NCBI GenBank assembly: GCA_003279845.1
Contig: QCGP01000005.1
Span: 1-64,000, forward strand
Reading direction: 5' to 3'
Length of the DNA stretch: 64,000 bases
From: Prochlorococcus sp. AG-388-F11
Lineage (GTDB): Bacteria > Cyanobacteriota > Cyanobacteriia > PCC-6307 > Cyanobiaceae
Positions 32,665 through 42,626 of this stretch are shown piece by piece. Within the stretch, counting starts at the first letter, position 1. Every line of letters starts with the position of its first letter. The notes under the pieces are model-generated. The model saw nothing but the letters and a program-made list of their open reading frames with translations. It was not told where the DNA came from and made no database searches. The translations under genes were made by a program, and so were the position numbers.

Positions 32665-34498
32665 TCTTTACTAATCTAACTACACCTTTTTCAGTTACTT
32701 TTTTTGCGATTTGTATGCCCATTTTTTTTGTATAGGGCTCATTTAAAAGTCGAGGAACTCTTTTTAGAAAAATATCAATGGAATATCCAGGAACTTTTTG
32801 TAAAATTTCTAAAAAGTTTCTTAATGGCTCTATATACATTATAAGGTCACTCAAGTTTTTATTTTCATTAGCCATATTTAATTTAATTGAGTTAGGAAGG
32901 TAGTTGTTTAAATTTTTCAATATTTTTAAACCAAGTAAATCTATTTGAATTGTTAAGCCTTCAATTATTTCATTTCTTAAAAAACCTCCTTTTGGAGAAA
33001 ATAGAAGATTTATGACTTCATCTAAAAGGCTTTCCAAATCTAGATTTGTTTGCTTTGCAGCATTAGAAAGAAGATCTTCTAATCGATCCCATTTGAATTT
33101 TTTATCATCAAAAAGCATTTCTTTTAAACTTTCTCTTAATTGTGGATCAGGATCTTCCATCAATCTTCTTGCAAAATAAGGATAAGCTGCGCCTAATATT
33201 TTAAAATTTGGGTCTACGCTTAATGCAATACCTTCTAGTGTCAATAATGATCTGATTATGAGTGCATAGTAGGGAGGTAATCTGAATGGAAATTTGTACA
33301 TGACACCTGACATATCGTCCGTAACACTTTTGAAATCCATTTTTGAAACTCCTTGTTCAACGGCATTAATGAAAACATCTTGAAATGCGGGAACAATTGG
33401 TTCAAGATTAACTTCCTCGGATAAAAACCCTAATTTTACAAAATCTTGAGATAATTTATCGAAGTTTTTATTTACTAAATGTACAACTGCTTGTATTAAA
33501 CCAGATCTAGAGTCTCTTGAAACTTCGCTCATCATTCCAAAATCTAAATAACATAATCTGCCATCTTTCAAGGCTAATAAATTTCCTGGATGAGGGTCAG
33601 CGTGAAAAAAACCATGTTCTAATAGCTGTTCTAAACTGCACTGAACACCAATATCAATCATTTTGTCAGGATCGATCCCTAGTTTTTTTACATCTTCTAA
33701 ATTAGTTAATTTTGTGCCGTCGATCCATTCCATTGTTAAAACTCTTCTTGATGTTATTTTTTTGTAAATTTTTGGGACAGCAATCATTTGATTATGTTTA
33801 TGCATATTTCTGAACTTTTCTGCATTTTCAGCTTCGTTTAAGTAATCCATCTCTTCAAAAACTCTCTTCCCTAATTCATCAATTAATGCAACAAGATCAC
33901 TTCTTATCAATCCAATATTATTTTTTAGCCAATAGGCAATATTTCTTACTATATAAAGGTCTAAAGTGATCTGTTCTCTTAGACCTGGTCGCTGGACTTT
34001 AACGGCAACAAATTCTCCAGTCTTTAGTTTGGCTTTATGCACTTGTCCAAGAGAAGCAGCAGAAATTGGCTCCTTATCTATTTCTAAAAAAATTTCATTT
34101 ATTTTTGAACCTAAATCTTCTTCTATTAATTCCATCGCTTTATCTCCGTTAAAGCCTGGTAGTTGATCTTGCAATTCAGATAATTCTTCGAGAAGAATTC
34201 CTGGAATGATATCTGGCCTTGTTGATAAGGCTTGACCTGCTTTAACAAATGCTGGCCCAAGTTCTACTAATAAATTTGTTAGTTCTTTTGCTCTAAATCT
34301 TGCTTTCTCTTCGTTTTTTAATCTACCAGTTAATTTATCCCATCCAACTGAAAATATATAGGTAATGATGGGTATAAGCGTTTGCCAAAGTCTTTTTAAT
34401 AGTCTTTTTGGGTTTTTTCTGTAAATTTTAGAGATTGTATTTGGATCGTAATCTAATAGTCCAGATACTTCAATAAAATCAGTAAAATCTTCTTTCAT
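32642..34498 (-). CDS. ABC1/AarF/UbiB family atypical kinase
   Basis: GPAFVKAGQALSTRPDIIP, ASLGQVHKAKLKTGEFVAVKVQRPG, HADPHPGNLLALKDGRLCYLDFGMM. Confidence 0.93.
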   Translation of the reverse strand: MKEDFTDFIEVSGLLDYDPNTISKIYRKNPKRLLKRLWQTLIPIITYIFSVGWDKLTGRLKNEEKARFRAKELTNLLVELGPAFVKAGQALSTRPDIIPGILLEELSELQDQLPGFNGDKAMELIEEDLGSKINEIFLEIDKEPISAASLGQVHKAKLKTGEFVAVKVQRPGLREQITLDLYIVRNIAYWLKNNIGLIRSDLVALIDELGKRVFEEMDYLNEAENAEKFRNMHKHNQMIAVPKIYKKITSRRVLTMEWIDGTKLTNLEDVKKLGIDPDKMIDIGVQCSLEQLLEHGFFHADPHPGNLLALKDGRLCYLDFGMMSEVSRDSRSGLIQAVVHLVNKNFDKLSQDFVKLGFLSEEVNLEPIVPAFQDVFINAVEQGVSKMDFKSVTDDMSGVMYKFPFRLPPYYALIIRSLLTLEGIALSVDPNFKILGAAYPYFARRLMEDPDPQLRESLKEMLFDDKKFKWDRLEDLLSNAAKQTNLDLESLLDEVINLLFSPKGGFLRNEIIEGLTIQIDLLGLKILKNLNNYLPNSIKLNMANENKNLSDLIMYIEPLRNFLEILQKVPGYSIDIFLKRVPRLLNEPYTKKMGIQIAKKVTEKGVVRLVKIAAGKDI

Positions 34499-34566
34499 AA
34501 CTTTATATATTCTATACCTTTATTTTTTTAAAAAAGAAGTTATTTTTTTTATATGGAATATTTATC

Positions 34567-36246
34567 ATGCTAATACAATTAAAAATAAAAAATATCGCCT
34601 TAATAGAGATTATAGAAATTAATTTCGAAAAAGGTTTGAACATAATTACTGGAGATTCTGGTTCAGGAAAATCACTGATTTTAGACTCCTTAAATGTTTT
34701 ATTTGGTGGAACTAATATACCTTTAAAGCAGTTAATTCGTCCAGGAAAAGACCAATGTGCTATTGAGGCAAAATTTTCTTCTTCTTTTCAAATAAATAAC
34801 TGGTTAATAAGTAATGGCTTTCAAAGCAGTTCTTCAGTATTGAATATCAAAAGAATTTCGTATAGAAAAAAAAATAAAGTTTTATCTCAATATACCCTTA
34901 ACAATTTATCAATTAAGAAGAATACATTAGAAGAACTTGGGAGATTATTAATAGATTTTGCAGGTCAATCAGATACTTCTCTATTTGATTCTTTAGACAA
35001 GAGAAGATTAATTATTGATGATCTATGTTCGCAAGAATCTAGAGATATTAGAGCAAAGATTAAAAAAATATGGGCGAAGAATGAAGTTTTAAAAGGATTA
35101 ATGAATGAAAAAATAAATTTTTCTAGAAAGCAAGAAGAAAACGACTTAGTTATTAAACAAATGTTAAATAGTTTAGAGGAAGCTAATTTAAAATCCAGTG
35201 AAGAAATCTTAGAATTAGAGTTATTAGAAAATAAACTTGTAAATAATTTCCAAATAAATAATTCAATTCAATCATCATTGGATAAGTTAAATAATTTCAG
35301 TCACGAAGAACCATCAGTTGCGCTTTTGATAAATCAATCAATAAAAAATTTAAATAGAACAGCAGATTTTGATTTAAAAATTCAAGAGTTTAAAGAAAAG
35401 TTTTTACATATTCAAAGTTATGTTGAAGATCTAATTTTCGCACTAAGCTCATATTTACAAGAAATAGATAATCATGATTCTAATCTTTCAGAAATACAAA
35501 AAAGATTATTTTTTTTAAAAAACTTAGAAAGAACTTTTTCGCTGGATCTACCCCAATTAATAGTAAAGAGGGATGAATTAAGGAAATATTTTTTTAAAAA
35601 CGATCAAGATAATGAGATTCGTAATATTGAAAACCAAATCAAAAACCTACAAAGTAATTTAAATGCTTTATTTCTTGTTCAATCTAATGAAAGAAAAAAA
35701 ATTGCTGAACATTTACAAAATTCAGTAATCTGTATTTTAAGAAATCTTGGACTAGAAAATGCAAATTTTTCAATTCAATTTTCTAAATGTAATCCTTCTG
35801 GAGAAGGAATTGATAATATAAATTTTTTGTTTTCGGCTAATCCTGATCAGAAGCTTGCTCCATTATCAAATGTTATTTCTGGTGGTGAAATGTCAAGATT
35901 CTTATTAGCTATTAAATCTAGTATTTCTAAAAAACCAAATACTTTCTTCTTAGATGAAATTGATAATGGTTTAAGTGGTAAATCTTTATTTTCTCTGGTT
36001 GAGCTAATTAAAGAAATTTCTAAGAATCAACAGGTTTTATGTATTACACATCAGCCTTTCTTAGCTGCTCGAGGATTAGCTCATTTTAAAGTTAATAAAA
36101 ATGTAATTGATGGGATAACTTATACTTCAATATCAAAACTAACTACAAAAAAACAAAGAAAAAATGAATTAATAGAACTCTTTGGTGGAGGTTCTCTTGA
36201 AGTAAATGCATATGCTTCTAGACTTCTGGAAAAAGCAGCTGCGTAA
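34567..36246 (+). CDS. recN: DNA repair protein RecN
   Basis: GLNIITGDSGSGKSLILDSLNVLFG, DFAGQ, ISGGEMSRFLLAIKS, FLDEIDNGLSG. Confidence 0.93.
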   Translation: MLIQLKIKNIALIEIIEINFEKGLNIITGDSGSGKSLILDSLNVLFGGTNIPLKQLIRPGKDQCAIEAKFSSSFQINNWLISNGFQSSSSVLNIKRISYRKKNKVLSQYTLNNLSIKKNTLEELGRLLIDFAGQSDTSLFDSLDKRRLIIDDLCSQESRDIRAKIKKIWAKNEVLKGLMNEKINFSRKQEENDLVIKQMLNSLEEANLKSSEEILELELLENKLVNNFQINNSIQSSLDKLNNFSHEEPSVALLINQSIKNLNRTADFDLKIQEFKEKFLHIQSYVEDLIFALSSYLQEIDNHDSNLSEIQKRLFFLKNLERTFSLDLPQLIVKRDELRKYFFKNDQDNEIRNIENQIKNLQSNLNALFLVQSNERKKIAEHLQNSVICILRNLGLENANFSIQFSKCNPSGEGIDNINFLFSANPDQKLAPLSNVISGGEMSRFLLAIKSSISKKPNTFFLDEIDNGLSGKSLFSLVELIKEISKNQQVLCITHQPFLAARGLAHFKVNKNVIDGITYTSISKLTTKKQRKNELIELFGGGSLEVNAYASRLLEKAAA

Positions 36247-36299
36247 AACAGAAAAAATTCCACTATAATAACCTTTTTAAATCATTATTAGATTTAAAC

Positions 36300-39203
36300 A
36301 TGGTAAATAAAATTCATAATAGTTTTGAAAAAGATAACTCAATTATTATTAGAGGGGCTCGTCAGCATAATTTAAAAGATATTGATCTTTCTTTACCTAG
36401 AAATAAATTTATAGTTTTTACAGGTGTTAGTGGAAGTGGTAAAAGTTCTTTAGCCTTTGATACCATTTTTGCTGAAGGACAAAGAAGATATGTTGAGAGT
36501 CTTTCTGCATATGCAAGGCAATTTTTGGGTCAAGTAGACAAACCAGATGTCGATAATATTGAGGGATTGTCACCTGCTATTTCAATTGATCAAAAATCTA
36601 CAAGTCATAATCCTCGATCAACAGTTGGAACAGTTACGGAGATACAAGATTATTTAAGATTATTGTTTGGTCGTGCAGGTGAGCCGCATTGTCATCACTG
36701 TGGGATTCCAATTGCACCTCAAACAATTGATGAAATGGTTGATCAAATTCTTCTGTTGCCAGAAGGAACAAGGTACCAATTGTTGGCTCCTGTTGTAAGA
36801 GGAAAAAAAGGGACACATACAAAATTAATAAGTGGTCTAGCTGCTGAGGGATTTGCAAGGGTAAGAATCAATGGAGAGGTAAGAGAACTTGCTGATAGTA
36901 TTGAATTAGATAAAAATCAAATTCATAATATTGAAGTAGTAGTTGATAGATTAATTGCAAGAGAAGGAATACAAGAAAGATTAAATGATTCTCTACAAAC
37001 TTGTCTCAAAAGAGGCGATGGCTTGGCAATAGTTGAAGTTGTTCCTAAAAAAGGAGAAAACTTACCACCTAACCTAGAAAGAGAAAAACTCTATTCAGAA
37101 AATTATGCTTGTCCTATACATGGTTCTATTGTAGAAGAACTTTCTCCTAGATTATTTTCTTTTAACAGCCCATATGGGGCTTGTCCAGATTGTCATGGAA
37201 TTGGTTATTTAAAAAAATTTACTGCTGATAGAGTAATTCCAGATAAAACATTACCTGTTTACGCTGCAATAGCTCCTTGGAGTGAAAAAGATAATACTTA
37301 TTATTTTTCATTACTATATTCTGTTGGACAAGCTTATGGCTTTGAATTAAAAACTCCCTGGAAGGATTTAACTGATTTACAAAAAAAAGTTTTACTTTTA
37401 GGATCAGATAAACCAATATTAATTCAAGCTGATAGCCGTTTTAAAACTTCTAGCGGTTTTGAAAGACCTTTTGAGGGAATTTTACCAATATTAGAAAGGC
37501 AGTTGAATGAAGCAAATGGAGAATCAGTAAAACAAAAATTAGAAAAGTATCAAGAATTAGTTCCTTGTAAGACTTGTTCTGGAAAAAGATTAAGACCTGA
37601 GGCTTTGGCCGTTAAAATTGGTCCATACAATATTACTGATTTAACTTCTATAAGCGTTTCTGAAACTTTAACTCTCATAGAAAGTATTATGGGATTAGGT
37701 AAGACCAAGAAGGAAAATATATCTTTATCAGAGAAACAAAAGCAGATTGGTGAATTAGTTTTAAAAGAAATTCGTTTACGTTTGAAGTTTCTAATTAATG
37801 TTGGTCTAGATTATTTAACATTAGATAGACCAGCAATGACATTGTCTGGCGGAGAAGCTCAGCGTATTAGATTAGCCACTCAAATAGGTGCAGGCCTTAC
37901 TGGCGTTCTATATGTATTAGACGAACCAAGTATTGGTTTGCATCAGAGAGACAATGACAGATTATTAGAAACATTAAAAAGCTTAAGAGATCTAGGAAAC
38001 ACTTTAGTTGTTGTTGAACATGATGAAGACACTATGAAATCTGCAGATTATTTAGTTGATATTGGTCCAGGGGCAGGTATTTATGGTGGGGAAATTATTG
38101 CTAAGGGATCATATCAAGATGTTTTGAAATCAGAGAGGTCATTGACTGGTGCTTATCTCAGTGGTAGGAAGTCGATTCCTACTCCAAAAGAACGTAGATC
38201 ATCTGTTAAAAAAAGTTTAATTTTAAATAATTGTTCCAAAAATAATTTAAAAAACGTATCAGTAGAATTTCCTTTAGGAAGATTAGTTTCTGTAACTGGT
38301 GTTAGCGGTAGTGGAAAAAGTACCTTGATAAATGAATTACTTCACCCTGCCTTGTGTCATTCTTTAGGATTAAAAGTTCCTTTTCCTCAAGGGGTTAAAG
38401 AGTTAAAAGGTATAAAAGCAATTGATAAAGTTATCGTTATTGATCAATCTCCAATAGGAAGAACACCAAGATCAAACCCTGCTACTTACACAGGTGCCTT
38501 TGATCCTATAAGGCAAATATTTACTGCCACAGTAGAAGCCAAAGCAAGGGGTTACCAAGCTGGTCAGTTTAGTTTTAATGTGAAAGGAGGAAGATGCGAA
38601 GCGTGTAAAGGCCAGGGAGTTAATGTCATCGAAATGAATTTTTTACCTGATGTGTATGTTCAATGTGAGGTATGCAAAGGAGCTCGCTTTAATAGGGAAA
38701 CTCTTCAAGTTAAATACAAAGGTTACAATATATCCGACGTTTTAGAGATGACTGTTGAGCAAGCAGCAGAAGTTTTTTCTGCTATACCTCAAGCTGCGGA
38801 TAGACTATCTACATTAGTAGATGTCGGCTTAGGATATGTCAAATTAGGACAACCTGCCCCTACATTATCTGGTGGAGAGGCTCAAAGAGTTAAGTTGGCT
38901 ACAGAATTATCTAAAAGGGCTACTGGAAAAACTTTATATTTGATTGATGAACCAACTACAGGTCTAAGTTTTTATGATGTTCATAAATTAATGGATGTGA
39001 TACAACGTTTGGTAGATAAAGGTAATTCTGTAATTGTTATCGAACATAATTTAGATGTAATTAGATGTTCTGATTGGATTATTGATTTAGGACCTGATGG
39101 AGGAGACAAAGGCGGCGAAATTATTGCAGAAGGTATTCCTGAAGATGTAGCAAAACATCCCACAAGCCACACAGCAAAATATCTTAAAAAAGTTTTAAAA
39201 TAA
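36300..39203 (+). CDS. uvrA: excinuclease ABC subunit A
   Basis: GVSGSGKSSLAFDTIFAEGQRRYVESLSAYARQFLGQ, two ABC signature/Walker sets, CxxC zinc motifs. Confidence 0.98.
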   Translation: MVNKIHNSFEKDNSIIIRGARQHNLKDIDLSLPRNKFIVFTGVSGSGKSSLAFDTIFAEGQRRYVESLSAYARQFLGQVDKPDVDNIEGLSPAISIDQKSTSHNPRSTVGTVTEIQDYLRLLFGRAGEPHCHHCGIPIAPQTIDEMVDQILLLPEGTRYQLLAPVVRGKKGTHTKLISGLAAEGFARVRINGEVRELADSIELDKNQIHNIEVVVDRLIAREGIQERLNDSLQTCLKRGDGLAIVEVVPKKGENLPPNLEREKLYSENYACPIHGSIVEELSPRLFSFNSPYGACPDCHGIGYLKKFTADRVIPDKTLPVYAAIAPWSEKDNTYYFSLLYSVGQAYGFELKTPWKDLTDLQKKVLLLGSDKPILIQADSRFKTSSGFERPFEGILPILERQLNEANGESVKQKLEKYQELVPCKTCSGKRLRPEALAVKIGPYNITDLTSISVSETLTLIESIMGLGKTKKENISLSEKQKQIGELVLKEIRLRLKFLINVGLDYLTLDRPAMTLSGGEAQRIRLATQIGAGLTGVLYVLDEPSIGLHQRDNDRLLETLKSLRDLGNTLVVVEHDEDTMKSADYLVDIGPGAGIYGGEIIAKGSYQDVLKSERSLTGAYLSGRKSIPTPKERRSSVKKSLILNNCSKNNLKNVSVEFPLGRLVSVTGVSGSGKSTLINELLHPALCHSLGLKVPFPQGVKELKGIKAIDKVIVIDQSPIGRTPRSNPATYTGAFDPIRQIFTATVEAKARGYQAGQFSFNVKGGRCEACKGQGVNVIEMNFLPDVYVQCEVCKGARFNRETLQVKYKGYNISDVLEMTVEQAAEVFSAIPQAADRLSTLVDVGLGYVKLGQPAPTLSGGEAQRVKLATELSKRATGKTLYLIDEPTTGLSFYDVHKLMDVIQRLVDKGNSVIVIEHNLDVIRCSDWIIDLGPDGGDKGGEIIAEGIPEDVAKHPTSHTAKYLKKVLK

Positions 39204-39251
39204 ATTTTTTTGTTGTATTTCTTTGTATTTTAATTAATTCAGCAAAACGAA

Positions 39252-39270
39252 AGTCTTTTTAAGAAAGACT
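39252..39270 (+). terminator. short hairpin downstream of uvrA
   Basis: agtcttt-ttaag-aaagact, 7-bp perfect stem; no immediate long T-tract. Confidence 0.4.
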
Positions 39271-39355
39271 GAATGCCTTTCTATATCTGCTTTTTTCAAA
39301 ACTTTGGATTAGAATTTTATAAAATCATAATGCTTTCTTAATATTTCCTTGGGAA

Positions 39356-39403
39356 ATTCAGCTTATTTGTATTACAGCCGGTTGATAGGAGGATTTGCTG
39401 AAT
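39356..39403 (+). promoter_or_regulatory. candidate sps leader hairpin that could mask the start codon
   Basis: attcagc (39356-39362) complementary to gctgaat (39397-39403), loop contains aggagg (39387-39392); alternative upstream arm attcagcaaa (39237-39246) complementary to tttgctgaat (39394-39403). Confidence 0.35.
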
Positions 39404-40811
39404 GAGGTTTAAATTTTTACATTTGCATTTACATGGTCTTATACGTTCTAAAAATCTTGAATTAGGCAGGGACGCAGATACAGGAGGGCAAACACAATAT
39501 GTTTTAGAGTTAGTTAAAAGTTTGGCTAATACTTCAGAAGTTGATCAAGTAGATTTAGTTACTCGTTTAATTAACGATTCTAAAGTTGACGATGAATATT
39601 CTCAAGAAGAAGAATTTGTAGAACCTGGAGTTAAAATATTAAGATTTAGATTTGGACCTAACAAATATTTAAGAAAGGAATTATTTTGGCCTTATTTAGA
39701 CGAATTAACTGAAAGCATTATTTCTTATTATAAAAAAAATAAAAAGCCTAATTTTATTCATGCACATTATGCAGATGCTGGATATGTGGGCGTTAAACTA
39801 AGTAAATTATTAAACGTTCCACTTATTTTTACTGGTCATTCTTTAGGAAGAGAAAAAAAGAGGAAATTACTTGATACCGGATTAAAAACTAATCAGATAG
39901 AAAAGCTTTATTCCATAACTAAAAGAATTGAGGCAGAAGAAAAAGCATTAAAGTCAGCAGATATTGTTGTTACAAGCACTAAACAAGAGTCTGTTTATCA
40001 ATATTCCCAATATTCTTCTTTCTCCCCTCATAAAGCCAAAGTGATTCCCCCTGGTGTTGATCATAATAAGTTTCACCATATTCACTCGACAACAGAGACA
40101 GCTGAAATTGACATTATGATGAAACCTTTTCTAAAGGATTCTACTAAACCTCCATTTTTGACTATTTCTAGAGCTGTGCGAAGAAAAAATATTCCTTCTT
40201 TGATTGAGGCATATGGAAGATCTGAAAAGTTAAAGAGAAAAACTAATTTAATTTTGATTTTGGGTTGCCGAGATAGTACTTCAAAACTCGACCCTCAACA
40301 AAAAGATATATTCCATAATATTTTTGAAACGATTGATAAATATAATTTGTACGGAAAGGTAGCTTATCCAAAAAAGCATCTTCCAAGTCAGATTCCTGCT
40401 TTATATAGGTGGGCTGCTAGCAGAGGGGGTGTATTTGTAAATCCAGCTTTAACTGAGCCTTTTGGTTTAACTCTTCTTGAAGCTTCTTCATGTGGATTAC
40501 CAATAATATCAACAAATGACGGTGGACCAAAAGAAATTCTCTCAAAATGTGAAAATGGACTTTTAGTAGATGTTACTGATATTAATGAGTTGAAAGCTAA
40601 TCTTGAACAAGGAATTTCTAATAATAGTCAATGGAAGTTATGGAGCAGAAATGGGATTGAAGGTGTTAATAGGCATTTTAGTTGGAACACTCATGTACGC
40701 AATTATTTATCAATTCTCACGGAACAGTTTTCAAGGTCAAATAGTTATTCTTCATCTGATATTAAACAGAGTTGTTTGAAAGGAAGTTCTTCACTAATAA
40801 AACCCCACTGA
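39402..40811 (+). CDS. sps: sucrose-phosphate synthase (glycosyltransferase family 4 type)
   Basis: LHLHGLIRSKNLELGRDADTGGQTQYVLELVKSLA, FTGHSLGREKKRKLL, FVNPALTEPFGLTLLEASSCGLPIISTNDGGP. Confidence 0.9.
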   Translation: MRFKFLHLHLHGLIRSKNLELGRDADTGGQTQYVLELVKSLANTSEVDQVDLVTRLINDSKVDDEYSQEEEFVEPGVKILRFRFGPNKYLRKELFWPYLDELTESIISYYKKNKKPNFIHAHYADAGYVGVKLSKLLNVPLIFTGHSLGREKKRKLLDTGLKTNQIEKLYSITKRIEAEEKALKSADIVVTSTKQESVYQYSQYSSFSPHKAKVIPPGVDHNKFHHIHSTTETAEIDIMMKPFLKDSTKPPFLTISRAVRRKNIPSLIEAYGRSEKLKRKTNLILILGCRDSTSKLDPQQKDIFHNIFETIDKYNLYGKVAYPKKHLPSQIPALYRWAASRGGVFVNPALTEPFGLTLLEASSCGLPIISTNDGGPKEILSKCENGLLVDVTDINELKANLEQGISNNSQWKLWSRNGIEGVNRHFSWNTHVRNYLSILTEQFSRSNSYSSSDIKQSCLKGSSSLIKPH

Positions 40812-40990
40812 TCAAATACCTTAGGATCTGGGTGCAGAATCAGTTGATTATTATCAGTTTTCTTTAGTTTGAAGCCTTTCTTAGATAGTTTTTTCATTAA
40901 GTTAGCAGTTTCTTCAAATCTTGATGCCATTGCATCAAGACTTGAGCAGTCGCTTGTTAATCCATTATCTTTCCATGTAAAAAAACTCAT
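40745..40990 (-). CDS. small conserved hypothetical protein
   Basis: 81 aa ORF with ATG start; overlaps convergently with the 3' end of sps. Confidence 0.6.
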   Translation of the reverse strand: MSFFTWKDNGLTSDCSSLDAMASRFEETANLMKKLSKKGFKLKKTDNNQLILHPDPKVFDQWGFISEELPFKQLCLISDEE

Positions 40991-41000
40991 AACAAATTTT

Positions 41001-42077
41001 TTAAAGATTGATTTTTAAAACTATACCTAAAATTACAAGTAAAATGTTGATTTTCCAAAAATTTTCAACTATTTTTTTTTCCTTAATTCCTTTAAGTTCA
41101 AAATGGTGGTGCAATGGAGACATTAAAAATATGCGTCTACCTTTATGAAATAATTTTTTTGTAATTTTAAAAAATCCTACTTGAATCATTACTGATAAAG
41201 ATTCAACAATAAATATTCCTGAGAAAATAGATAAAGTAAAAATGCTATTAGTTAATAATGCTATAGAACCCATAATTGCACCAATACTTAAAGATCCTGT
41301 GTCACCCATAAATATTTTTGCAGGATAACTATTATATTTGAGAAATCCTAAGCATATGCCTGACATTGAGTAACATAATATACTAAAAATAAAAAGTTCT
41401 TGCTGTTCTTTCATTAATATTTCTGTTCCTAATCCATAAAAGACTATTCCACTGCATCCAGCTGCTAATCCATCTAGTCCATCAGTCAAATTCACTGAAT
41501 TACTTATTCCAACTAGTATTAAAAAAGAAATGGGCAATATGAAAATACTCATATTTATTCCCCAAGAGTCAGATAATATGATTATTGGATTTATTAAATT
41601 TTTTTCATAGGCTAACGATATAAAGATTATTGAGATGATACTTTGTAGTATAAATTTCTCTTTTGTTTTTAAACCTGTGTTTTCCTTGTTTTTAATACTT
41701 AAATAATCATCTAAAAATCCTGTAATAAAAAAACCAAAAATAGTAAACAATAAAAGAAATAATTTTAGGGAACTTAAATTAATAGTTATTATTAAAAGAA
41801 AAATTAAAAAAGGAGTTATCATAAAAATCCCACCCATTGTTGGGGTATCACTTTTTTTAAAGTGATTAGCAGGACCTTCAGCCCTAATCTTTTGAAGTAA
41901 GTTTAATTTTTTGATTCTCTTTAGACCTTTCTTTGTTGTAAATAAAGAAATAAAGAAAAATAATGTATAAACTCCTATAAAAATAAAATTATTAAAAAAA
42001 AAGGAAGTAACTATTAAAGCAAAAGTATTTAATATTAATAACGTTTTAAAGTTAAGTTCTTTAATCTTCCCAATCAT
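41001..42077 (-). CDS. mraY: phospho-N-acetylmuramoyl-pentapeptide-transferase
   Basis: KKSDTPTMGGIFMITPF, NSVNLTDGLDGLAAG, FMGDTGSLSIGAIMGSIAL, SPLHHHFELKG. Confidence 0.95.
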   Translation of the reverse strand: MIGKIKELNFKTLLILNTFALIVTSFFFNNFIFIGVYTLFFFISLFTTKKGLKRIKKLNLLQKIRAEGPANHFKKSDTPTMGGIFMITPFLIFLLIITINLSSLKLFLLLFTIFGFFITGFLDDYLSIKNKENTGLKTKEKFILQSIISIIFISLAYEKNLINPIIILSDSWGINMSIFILPISFLILVGISNSVNLTDGLDGLAAGCSGIVFYGLGTEILMKEQQELFIFSILCYSMSGICLGFLKYNSYPAKIFMGDTGSLSIGAIMGSIALLTNSIFTLSIFSGIFIVESLSVMIQVGFFKITKKLFHKGRRIFLMSPLHHHFELKGIKEKKIVENFWKINILLVILGIVLKINL

Positions 42078-42342
42078 CTTCTACAGAAGGTTCTTCTTCA
42101 GTTTTATAATCTTCTTTTTCTCCCATTAGCGCTGAAAGTTCTTCTTCTTCAATCGTACTGATCTCTTGCGAATCTCCCTCTTTTTCAGTGATAAGCCTTC
42201 CTGTATTTTCAAGCCAAGATAATAGATCAGGTTCATCCCTTAGGGGCAAAACAGGAGCTGGATCTTTTCTGTGGTAGCAAGTTAATGCAGGGTTGACTTC
42301 AGAAATATCTTCTAATCTAAGTTTTAGTTTATTTGAGTCCAT
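42061..42342 (-). CDS. DUF3134-like small protein
   Basis: NPALTCYHRKDPAPVLPLRDEPDLLSWLENTGRLI resembles the cyanobacterial DUF3134 family; acidic C-terminus. Confidence 0.7.
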   Translation of the reverse strand: MDSNKLKLRLEDISEVNPALTCYHRKDPAPVLPLRDEPDLLSWLENTGRLITEKEGDSQEISTIEEEELSALMGEKEDYKTEEEPSVEDDWED

Positions 42343-42395
42343 TAAAGGTTATGTTCTATATATAAGATAATACATAATGATGCACACGAAAAACT

Positions 42396-42590
42396 TTGTT
42401 TGATAAAGGAAATTTAAAATACTTTTTTATATGGCTAATTTCATTGTTGCTGTCTGGATTATTAAAACTTATTGGATATGTAGATCCCAATGTTTTAATA
42501 ATTAATAACTTTCTTGTCTTATTACTAGTTTTTGGTCCAGCTCTTTTAGTTACAATAATATTAGTTTTTAATAAGTTATCAAATTCTTAA
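42396..42590 (+). CDS. small membrane protein
   Basis: 64 aa, two hydrophobic segments; TTG start. Confidence 0.5.
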   Translation: MFDKGNLKYFFIWLISLLLSGLLKLIGYVDPNVLIINNFLVLLLVFGPALLVTIILVFNKLSNS

Positions 42591-42626
42591 TTACGTCAAA
42601 AAATTAAATTTATGGAGAAAATTTAG

